From contig RFWA01000038.1 of assembly GCA_009922295.1 (NCBI GenBank), positions 1 through 12,822 of the forward strand: DNA of 12,822 nt, read 5' to 3'. The notes below the pieces were generated by a model. The model searched no databases. It saw only the letters and a program-made list of their open reading frames with translations, and was not told where the DNA came from. Of this stretch, positions 8,166-12,822 are shown in pieces (the stretch's first letter is position 1; each line of letters opens with the position of its first letter). Source of the stretch: Betaproteobacteria bacterium. GTDB lineage: Bacteria; Pseudomonadota; Gammaproteobacteria; Burkholderiales; Burkholderiaceae_C. Position numbers and translations under genes: made by a program.

Positions 8166-9329
8166 ATGCAGGCCACCCACGTTGTTCCGGTCAAAAGCGC
8201 TGACCATGCCGCCGCAGAGGTGGCCTGGTTTGCGCCGCTGTGCTCCGATGATTACCGCCACCTGGGCGTGCCCGAGGGCGACCTGCGTAGCAGCTGGGAG
8301 CATACCCGCGCCATTGCCACGCGGGCAGACCAGCTGGGTTACCGCAACATCCTCTGCCCATCGTCTTTCCAGGTCGGGCAAGACACCCTGAGCTTTGTGG
8401 CCGCCATGGCGCCGCTCACCACCCGCATGAATTTTTTGGCGGCGATCCGCTGTGGCGAGACGCAACCCATCATGCTGGCGCGCACGGTGGCCACGCTGGA
8501 CCACATGCTGCAGGGGCGGCTGATTTTGAACGTGATTTCGTCTGATTTCCCCGGCGAGACCGCCAGCAACGAGTACCGCTACCGCCGCTCGCTCGAGGTG
8601 GTTGAAATTCTCAAGCAGGCCTGGACGCAGGACGAGATCAATTACCAAGGCCAGATTTACCAGTTCAAGGGCCTGACGACCGACCCGGTGCGCCCTTACC
8701 AGACCGGGGGGCCCTTGCTGTATTTTGGTGGCTACTCGCCGCAGGCGGTTGACCTGTGCGCCGCCCACTGCGACGTGTACCTGATGTGGCCCGAGGCCCA
8801 AGACCAGCTGGCCGAGCGCATGCGAACGGTCCATGCCCGGGCCCAGCACTACGGCCGGGTACTGGACTACGGCTTGCGTGTGCACATGATCGTGCGTGAC
8901 ACCGAGGCTGAGGCCCGCGAGTACGCGCAAGAGCTGGTGTCTCAGCTTGACGACGAAGAAGGCCGCAAGATTCGTGAGCGGGCGCAGGACGCCAAGAACT
9001 TTGGCGTCGCTATTCAGGCCCAAAACCGAGAACGGTCTGATGCCGAGGGCTTTATTGAGCCTCACCTGTGGACCGGCGTGGGCCGTGCCCGATCTGGTTG
9101 CGGCGCCGCGCTGGTCGGCAGCGTGGACCAGGTGCTGAGCAAGATTGAAAGCTACATGGCCATGGGCATTCGGGCCTTCATTTTTTCGGGTTACCCTCAC
9201 CTGGACGAGTGCGAGATGTTTGGCAACAAGGTGCTGCCACACCTCAACACCTGTTCCCTGCCGCAAGTCTACGGCCGGGTACCCACACACACGCCGGCCA
9301 CGCCGCTCGGCCAAGGAGTTCGACGTTGA
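8166..9329 (+). CDS. SsuD-like FMNH2-dependent (LLM class) monooxygenase
   Basis: Relatives (alkanesulfonate monooxygenase SsuD, sulfoquinovose monooxygenase SmoC) use FMNH2 and O2 to cleave C-S bonds, releasing sulfite and an aldehyde. The 387-residue product follows SsuD along its length: HTRAIATRADQLGYRNIL, TRMNFLAAIR, ATLDHMLQGRLILNVIS, GPLLYFGGYS, and the C-terminal FIFSGYPHLDE. Residues corresponding to SsuD active-site positions, aligned from memory, appear kept: Trp208 (YLMWPE), Arg238 and His240 (GLRVHMIVRD), Arg309 (GVGRARSGCG) and Tyr343 (SGYPHL). The Cys54 position of SsuD (in RSCEDAW) seems replaced in SSFQVGQDT. Start taken at ATG 8166 with AGAAAG about 10 bases upstream; TTG 8124 is an in-frame alternative adding 14 residues. 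Its stop overlaps the TTG start of the aldo/keto reductase. No flavin reductase partner is in the window. Substrate unproven. Confidence 0.88.
   Translation: MQATHVVPVKSADHAAAEVAWFAPLCSDDYRHLGVPEGDLRSSWEHTRAIATRADQLGYRNILCPSSFQVGQDTLSFVAAMAPLTTRMNFLAAIRCGETQPIMLARTVATLDHMLQGRLILNVISSDFPGETASNEYRYRRSLEVVEILKQAWTQDEINYQGQIYQFKGLTTDPVRPYQTGGPLLYFGGYSPQAVDLCAAHCDVYLMWPEAQDQLAERMRTVHARAQHYGRVLDYGLRVHMIVRDTEAEAREYAQELVSQLDDEEGRKIRERAQDAKNFGVAIQAQNRERSDAEGFIEPHLWTGVGRARSGCGAALVGSVDQVLSKIESYMAMGIRAFIFSGYPHLDECEMFGNKVLPHLNTCSLPQVYGRVPTHTPATPLGQGVRR
9313..9318 (+). promoter_or_regulatory. Shine-Dalgarno for the coupled aldo/keto reductase
   Basis: AAGGAG lies inside the end of the monooxygenase gene, 7 bases before TTG 9326. 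This spacing strongly favours TTG as the start, in a TTGA overlap with the upstream stop (9327-9329), over the in-frame ATG at 9344. Confidence 0.8.
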
Positions 9330-10231
9330 TCCCCACCTGCCACATGCACCCGGCATTGCCGGCCTTTAGCCGCTTGGTTTACGGCGCCTGGCGCCTGGCT
9401 GACGCCGCCGACGCCACCCCCCAGACGGCCTTGCGCAACATTGAGATCTGCCTGGATCAGGGCATCACGACCTTTGACCATGCTGATATTTATGGTGGCT
9501 ACCGCTGCGAGGCGCTGTTTGGCGATGCGCTCAAATTGAAACCCGCTCTAAAAAGGCAGCTCCAACTGGTCAGCAAGTGCGACATCATGCTGATGAACGC
9601 CCAGTTCCCGGCGCGGCGGGTCAAGCACTATGACACCAGCGCCGGCCATATTCGGGCCTCGGTCGAGCAGTCGCTCAGCCGCCTTGGCGTGGAGCGGCTG
9701 GATGCGTTGCTATTGCACCGGCCCGACCCCTTCATGGACGCGGCGCAGACCGGCGCCTGCCTGGACGCCTTGGTGCAAGAGGGCAAGATCGGCGGCGCCG
9801 GTGTGTCCAACTTCAATCCCTGGGACCTGGCGTTGCTGCAGTCAGCCATGCAAACAACTTTGGTGACCAACCAGGTTGAGATCAGCCTGCTGGCGCGCGA
9901 CAGCTTTCTGGATGGCACCCTGGCCCAATGCCAACAGCTCAAGATCACGCCCATGGCCTGGTCGCCATTGGCTGGCGGCGCGTTGTTTGGCGACAGTGCG
10001 CCGGCGCTGCGGCTGCGCCCGGCCTTGGCCCGCATTGCGGCAGACCATGGCGTCGAACCCGACGCCGTGGCCATTGCCTGGCTGTTGGCTCACCCGGCCA
10101 ACATCATGCCCATTGTGGGCAGCAACCAGCCCGAAAGGCTGGCACGCCTTGCCGACGCCTTCAAGGTCACGATCGACCGTGAAACCTGGTTTGAGTTGTG
10201 GACCCTGGCTTGCGGGCAAGAAGTGCCCTGA
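9326..10231 (+). CDS. Aldo/keto reductase, YdhF-like, translationally coupled TTG start
   Basis: NAD(P)H-dependent carbonyl reductase of the AKR superfamily, (beta/alpha)8 barrel, cytosolic. The 301-residue product parallels E. coli YdhF (298 residues) end to end. The catalytic tetrad is visible: Asp51 and Tyr56 in TTFDHADIYGGY, Lys84 in LVSKCD, His131 in LLLHRPDP. Further family blocks are GVSNFNPWDLALLQS, TNQVEISLL, PMAWSPLAGG and the cofactor-phosphate region MPIVGSNQPERL. TTG 9326 is chosen because of AAGGAG seven bases upstream and a 4-base overlap with the monooxygenase stop, implying coupled translation. The frame is open upstream to an ATG at 9209 inside the monooxygenase gene, but that extension is unrelated to AKRs. 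The context suggests it reduces the aldehyde released by the upstream monooxygenase, as SmoB does after SmoC in sulfoquinovose degradation; this is inference. Confidence 0.92.
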   Translation: MIPTCHMHPALPAFSRLVYGAWRLADAADATPQTALRNIEICLDQGITTFDHADIYGGYRCEALFGDALKLKPALKRQLQLVSKCDIMLMNAQFPARRVKHYDTSAGHIRASVEQSLSRLGVERLDALLLHRPDPFMDAAQTGACLDALVQEGKIGGAGVSNFNPWDLALLQSAMQTTLVTNQVEISLLARDSFLDGTLAQCQQLKITPMAWSPLAGGALFGDSAPALRLRPALARIAADHGVEPDAVAIAWLLAHPANIMPIVGSNQPERLARLADAFKVTIDRETWFELWTLACGQEVP

Positions 10232-10335
10232 CCTGGCCACTGCAGATGGCACCCCCCCCAGTGCTTTGATCAGCTATTGTGAATGCGCTGGGGACAGGCA
10301 GACGCATCGGGTACGATGCTGTACTTGCCGGTCTA

Positions 10336-10355
10336 GCTGGTCCATTCGGACCAGC
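10336..10355 (+). terminator. Perfect 8-bp hairpin between AKR and HiPIP genes
   Basis: GCTGGTCC, loop ATTC, GGACCAGC: perfect 8-bp stem, 4-base loop, 32 bases before the HiPIP ATG. There is no T run after it, so it may be a factor-assisted terminator of the monooxygenase-AKR operon, a stabilising 5' leader of the HiPIP mRNA, or an operator palindrome. The rest of the 155-bp gap (10232-10386) holds no gene. TACGAT (10312-10317) is a possible -10 box, which would place the hairpin at the very 5' end of the HiPIP transcript. Confidence 0.45.
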
Positions 10356-10386
10356 GCGTCAATGTCTGACAACTTTGGAGTGAACC

Positions 10387-10692
10387 ATGTCAAACCGTCG
10401 TGAATTTATGTTGCAAGTTAGCCTGGGTAGTGGTGTTGTGTTGGCAGGGAATGCCATGGCACAAGGCGCCATGGTGGCGGAATCTGATGCGCAAGCCGCA
10501 GCCCTGGGCTACAAGGCCGATGCCAGCAAGGTTGACAAAGCCAAGTTCCCCAAATTCGCCACTGGCCAAGCCTGCAGCAGCTGTGCGCTCTACCAGGGTA
10601 AAGCGGCTGACGCCGCTGGTGGCTGCCCCCTGTTTGCTGGCAAGCAGGTGGCGGGCAAGGGCTGGTGCAGCGCCTACGCCAAGAAGGCCTGA
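10387..10692 (+). CDS. High-potential iron-sulfur protein (HiPIP), Tat-exported
   Basis: Small soluble periplasmic [4Fe-4S] electron carrier, working between the cytochrome bc1 complex and a reaction centre, oxidase or other acceptor. The 101-residue precursor starts with a Tat-type signal: Arg4-Arg5 in NRREFML, a hydrophobic stretch VSLGSGVVLA (11-20), and likely cleavage after AMA or AMAQ near 25-26. The mature part has four cysteines at 63, 66, 80 and 94, i.e. C-x2-C-x13-C-x13-C, the exact HiPIP cluster spacing, with aromatic residues nearby (Tyr42, Tyr69, Trp93). GGAG (10376-10379) lies 7 bases before the ATG. It appears to be a single-gene unit, with hairpins before and after it. No photosynthesis or oxidase gene is near, so its partner cannot be named. 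Confidence 0.94.
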   Translation: MSNRREFMLQVSLGSGVVLAGNAMAQGAMVAESDAQAAALGYKADASKVDKAKFPKFATGQACSSCALYQGKAADAAGGCPLFAGKQVAGKGWCSAYAKKA

Positions 10693-10717
10693 TCCCGGTC
10701 AGCTTTGTCTGACTCAA

Positions 10718-10744
10718 GCGTGATCTGCCCCCGGCAGGTCACGC
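10718..10744 (+). terminator. 12-bp hairpin downstream of the HiPIP gene
   Basis: GCGTGATCTGCC, loop CCC, GGCAGGTCACGC pair over 12 positions with a single U-G wobble, 25 bases after the HiPIP stop. It is the strongest hairpin noticed in the window. A second stem (GCCCTG/CAGGGC, 10743-10748 with 10755-10760) overlaps its 3' base. No T tract follows, so termination would be of the non-canonical kind or the structure may protect the short mRNA 3' end. Confidence 0.55.
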
Positions 10745-10789
10745 CCTGGTGCATCAGGGCGCCGCAAGGATGGCGGTGCTCATAGCAAC

Positions 10790-10822
10790 ACTCAGGGCTT
10801 TACTCAGGGCGATACTCAGCCC
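10790..10822 (+). repeat. Three tandem ACTCAGggC units, 12-bp period, abutting rsuA
   Basis: ACTCAGGGC at 10790-10798 and 10802-10810, and ACTCAGCCC at 10814-10822, form a 12-bp-period array ending exactly at the rsuA ATG. A related CATCAGGGC precedes at 10752-10760. The array occupies the ribosome-binding region, and copy number change would alter the leader. No other gene is seen in the 130-bp gap 10693-10822 beyond this array and the hairpins. Confidence 0.6.
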
Positions 10823-11566
10823 ATGCAACTCCAGGACATTCTTTACTCCCAGGGCTTTGGCACACGCCGCGTCTGTGCTGGCTTGATCCAGCAGGGTCAT
10901 GTGCAGGTTTATGAGTCAAATCAGGCTCTAGCCCCCGTCCTTATTCAAGACTCTGCTACAAATTTAGAAGCGACTGGCCTGCGCTTCCGGGTCCAGGGCG
11001 TCGACTGGCCCTACCAGCAGCCGGCTTACCTGGTGCTGCACAAGCCCGCAGGCACCGAGTGTTCCCAAAAGCCCTCGACTTACCCCAGCATTTACTCCCT
11101 GCTGCCATCGCCCTTGCGCCTGCGGCCACAAAAAGGTGCGGTTCAGGGGGTGCAGGCGGTCGGCCGGCTGGACCAGGACACCACGGGCATGCTGCTGCTG
11201 ACCGATGACGGCAAGTTCATCCACCGCATGAGCTCGCCGCGCCACCACGTGCCCAAGGTCTATGAGGTCGGCGTCAAGCACCCGCTGGACGCCGGCCAGG
11301 TCAGCCGGCTGCTGGCCGGCGTGGTGCTCGATGACGACCCGGCGCCCGTGCGCGCCGCCGCTTGCGAGGCCGTGGCCGAGCACCACCTGCGGCTGACCTT
11401 GACTGAGGGCAAGTACCACCAGGTCAAACGGATGTTGGCGGCCGTGGGCAACCGGGTCGAGACACTGCACCGTTCGCAAATTGGCAGCTTGCGTCTGCCA
11501 GAAGATCTTGCGCCGGGCCAGTGGCGCTGGCTTAGCGAGACTGATTTAAGCCTGATCAAGGGGTGA
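10823..11566 (+). CDS. rsuA: 16S rRNA pseudouridine-516 synthase
   Basis: Isomerises U516 of 16S rRNA to pseudouridine during 30S assembly; cytosolic. The 247-residue product has an N-terminal S4-like RNA-binding segment (about 1-50) and the RsuA-family catalytic domain. Catalytic Asp117 lies in VGRLDQDTTG, followed by LLTDDGKFIHRMSSPRHH and VYEV, then LTLTEGKYHQVKRMLAAVGN, VETLHRSQIG and LAPGQWRWL, matching E. coli RsuA closely. RsuA rather than RluE/RluF is chosen from these blocks. Oddity: residues about 31-49 (YESNQALAPVLIQDSATNL) replace the usual short linker between S4 and GLRF and appear to derive from an AT-richer repeat element. Start ATG 10823 gives the family N-terminus (MQLQDILYSQGFGTRR); the Shine-Dalgarno is poor, AGGGCGA at best. 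Its TGA overlaps the ATG of the next gene (TGATG). Confidence 0.9.
   Translation: MQLQDILYSQGFGTRRVCAGLIQQGHVQVYESNQALAPVLIQDSATNLEATGLRFRVQGVDWPYQQPAYLVLHKPAGTECSQKPSTYPSIYSLLPSPLRLRPQKGAVQGVQAVGRLDQDTTGMLLLTDDGKFIHRMSSPRHHVPKVYEVGVKHPLDAGQVSRLLAGVVLDDDPAPVRAAACEAVAEHHLRLTLTEGKYHQVKRMLAAVGNRVETLHRSQIGSLRLPEDLAPGQWRWLSETDLSLIKG
10917..10973 (+). repeat. Family-type repeat element embedded in the rsuA coding sequence
   Basis: This segment (TCAAATCAGGCTCTAGC ... CTCTGCTACAAATTTAG ... AAGCG) is AT-richer than the surrounding gene. It has the AAATCAGGCTCTAGC and GCTAC-AAATTT hallmarks I associate with intergenic palindromic elements of Comamonadaceae. It is read in frame as the extra linker residues of RsuA. 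The resemblance is by eye and memory. Confidence 0.45.
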
Positions 11567-12633
11567 TGACCGCTACACTGGACGCCTCCCTAAATAAGGC
11601 TTTTTTTGTGATTTTTACCCCTTGTGCCCAGCGTGTTTTTTTGGTGTTCCGTGGCCTGGGTCGCCGCTTGTGCCAGACGGTTGTGCTGGGGGCTGGCCTG
11701 GCCATGCCGATCTTGCCCGCTCTGGCGGCACCTATTTTTGTGCTTAACTCCCTGTCAGCCAGCGTCAGCGTGATCGATCCCGTGAGCTGGAAAGAGATCA
11801 AACGTATTCCCACCGGCAAGGAGCCGCACCACCTGTACCTGGCGCCCGATGAAAAATCTTTGCTGATTGCCAATGCCCTGGGTGACAGCCTGCTCTTCGT
11901 CGACCCCAAAACCGCCGAGGTGCAGCGCACCGTGCGCGGCATCCCGGACCCCTACCAGCTGCGATTTTCCCCGGACATGAAGTGGTTCGTCACCGCGGCC
12001 AACCGCCTCAACCATATCGATATTTACCGCTGGGACGGCAGCAACCTGACGCTTGCCAAGCGGCTGGCCACCGGCAAGACGCCCAGCCACGTCTGGATTG
12101 ACAGCAAAAGCACCACGGTCTATGCCACGATGCAAGACAGTGACGAGTTGGTGGCCATCGACCTGCCCAGTCAGACCTTCAAGTGGCGAGCCCCCACCGG
12201 TGCCATGCCAGCCGATGTGTTTGGCACGCCGGACGACAAATTCTTGCTGATTGGGCTGACCGGCGGCGATGGGGTCGAGGTGTACGACGTCAGCGCGGGT
12301 CAGGCCAAACTGGTCAAGCTGATCAAGACAGGGCAAGGCGCCCATGCGTTTCGCGCTGCCGGCGACAAGCGCCATGTGTATGTCAGCAACCGGGTCGCCA
12401 ACACCATCAGCAAGATTGATTTTCTGACCATGGCTGTGACCGACAACTATGTGGCGCCGAGCGGGCCTGATTGCATGGAGCTGTCGGCCGACGGCCGCTA
12501 CATTTTTGTGGCCTCACGCTGGGCTGGCAAACTGACAGTGATCGACACCCAGACCCGCGCGGTGGTGCGGCAGGTGAAGGTCGGCAAGTCCCCGCATGGG
12601 GTCTGGACGCTGGACCATGCGCCGCGGCAGTAA
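11566..12633 (+). CDS. Exported YVTN-type beta-propeller repeat protein
   Basis: Predicted periplasmic or surface beta-propeller; such proteins act as scaffolds or metabolite-binding partners, and no enzymatic residues can be assigned. About 355 residues: a hydrophobic signal segment TVVLGAGLAMPILPALAA (roughly 38-55) with likely cleavage before PIFVLN, then about seven propeller blades. Each blade carries a GxxPHxLxxxPD...L.VAN...xSVxVIDxxT-like unit (examples: GKEPHHLYLAPDEKSLLIAN, SPDMKWFVTAANR, GKTPSHVWIDS, DGRYIFVASRWAGKLTVID, VGKSPHGVW). ATG 11566 overlaps the rsuA TGA by one base; GTG 11563 is adjacent. This leaves an unusually long n-region before the signal core. GTG 11608 or GTG 11644 (giving FRGLGRRLCQ then the core) would make a more usual signal peptide. 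The stop lies inside the next gene's start region. Confidence 0.86.
   Translation: MTATLDASLNKAFFVIFTPCAQRVFLVFRGLGRRLCQTVVLGAGLAMPILPALAAPIFVLNSLSASVSVIDPVSWKEIKRIPTGKEPHHLYLAPDEKSLLIANALGDSLLFVDPKTAEVQRTVRGIPDPYQLRFSPDMKWFVTAANRLNHIDIYRWDGSNLTLAKRLATGKTPSHVWIDSKSTTVYATMQDSDELVAIDLPSQTFKWRAPTGAMPADVFGTPDDKFLLIGLTGGDGVEVYDVSAGQAKLVKLIKTGQGAHAFRAAGDKRHVYVSNRVANTISKIDFLTMAVTDNYVAPSGPDCMELSADGRYIFVASRWAGKLTVIDTQTRAVVRQVKVGKSPHGVWTLDHAPRQ
11584..11607 (+). terminator. Weak terminator-like hairpin with T7 at the 5' end of the propeller gene
   Basis: GCCT, 9-base loop, AGGC, then seven T residues (11601-11607) lie just after the rsuA stop and immediately before GTG 11608. The 4-bp stem is short, but the T run is the only one in this region placed like a terminator. 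If real, it would end rsuA transcripts and argue that the propeller protein starts at 11608 or 11644. Confidence 0.3.
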
Positions 12634-12822
12634 GCCACCTTTTCGGTCCTGGATTGCTACAGTATTTGTAGCTATAGCGTCAATATCCATGTGGCCTGCG
12701 GCCGTTTTTTCTTGTGAGAAGCCGGTTTATCTGACGCTTGACACAGGCCACATGGCAGTCGCCCCGCTGATGGCTGACATCTTGAAGCGGCACAGCGTGC
12801 GGGTCACCTTTTTTGCTGCGCA
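12617..12822 (+). CDS. Polysaccharide deacetylase family protein, N-terminal part (runs off window)
   Basis: NodB-homology carbohydrate esterase, expected to act outside the cytoplasm on N- or O-acetylated glycans. The frame starts at ATG 12617, overlapping the propeller gene by 17 bases, and gives MRRGSKPPFRSWIATVF, then VAIASISMWPAAVFS. This is a positively charged n-region plus hydrophobic core, i.e. a signal peptide. It then gives CEKPVYLTLDTGH, the first NodB motif with Asp in TLDTGH (a TFDTGH-type variant of TFDDG), followed by MADILKRHSVRVTFFAA, the standard next helix and strand. A later ATG at 12689 would delete most of the signal. A Cys at residue 34 follows AVFS, so a lipoprotein-like site is possible but the lipobox is poor. 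The signal core is encoded by a family-type repeat (12653-12679). The gene continues beyond base 12822. Confidence 0.85.
   Translation, partial: MRRGSKPPFRSWIATVFVAIASISMWPAAVFSCEKPVYLTLDTGHMAVAPLMADILKRHSVRVTFFAA
12653..12679 (+). repeat. Family-type repeat element inside the deacetylase signal-peptide sequence
   Basis: ATTGCTACAGTATTTGTAGC then TATAGCG resembles copy 1 at 909-933 in the same orientation (GCTA..., TTGTAGC..., TAGCG). It contains an imperfect inverted repeat GCTACA...TGTAGC. It translates in the deacetylase frame as IATVFVAIA, the hydrophobic core of the signal peptide. Confidence 0.5.

Noticed and set aside
9209..9325. ATG 9209 as the aldo/keto reductase start
   Set aside because: The extension overlaps the monooxygenase gene in another frame and is unrelated to AKRs; TTG 9326 has AAGGAG upstream.
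8109..9356. 415-codon antisense frame across the monooxygenase gene
   Set aside because: Longest antisense frame, but the sense product matches SsuD-like enzymes throughout; no domains seen in the antisense product.
12698..12711. GGCC-type stem followed by T6 as a terminator after the propeller gene
   Set aside because: The stem is only 4 bp and the T run lies inside the well-supported signal-peptide frame of the deacetylase.

Overview
This 12.8 kb stretch of GC-rich chromosomal DNA almost certainly comes from a betaproteobacterium of the Comamonadaceae (Rhodoferax/Polaromonas-like). The basis is the 188-residue short-form dCTP deaminase, the Burkholderiales-type RsuA, HiPIP and deacetylase genes, and AT-richer 'GCTAC...TAGCTAT...AGCGC' intergenic elements of the kind I remember from this family. 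No tRNA, rRNA, CRISPR array, transposase or phage gene is visible.

Layout. Positions 1-3172 (+ strand) carry the 3' part of a guanine deaminase gene (guaD), dCTP deaminase (dcd, apparently with a CTG start) and a RhlE-type DEAD-box RNA helicase. apaH (minus strand, 3190-4053) converges on the helicase gene. It is divergent from a CNNM/CorC-type gene (4078-4989) whose membrane domain has been removed in frame. Overlapping that gene's stop codon, on the minus strand, is a 135-bp scar of a YdcF/DUF218-like gene that keeps only its two ends (4986-5120). Formate-tetrahydrofolate ligase (fhs, 5253-6929) follows, starting with GTG behind a strong ribosome binding site.

Positions 6939-10231 look like an accessory catabolic block. 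A Gfo/Idh/MocA oxidoreductase (minus strand) is divergent from an SsuD-like FMNH2-dependent monooxygenase, which is translationally coupled (TTGA overlap) to a YdhF-like aldo/keto reductase. A sulfonate-type monooxygenase coupled to an aldehyde-reducing AKR recalls the oxidative desulfonation pair of the sulfo-SMO sulfoquinovose pathway; this is inference, and no transporter or flavin reductase lies in the window.

Positions 10387-12822 hold a Tat-exported high-potential iron-sulfur protein between strong hairpins. A compact overlapping run then follows: rsuA (16S rRNA pseudouridine-516 synthase), an exported YVTN beta-propeller protein, and the 5' end of a polysaccharide deacetylase. Remnants of the family-type repeat appear to have become coding sequence in rsuA and in the signal peptide of the deacetylase.

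The best second looks are the two neighbouring internal deletions (CNNM and ydcF-like), the SsuD-like/AKR/Gfo cluster, the CTG start of dcd and the repeat elements used as coding sequence.
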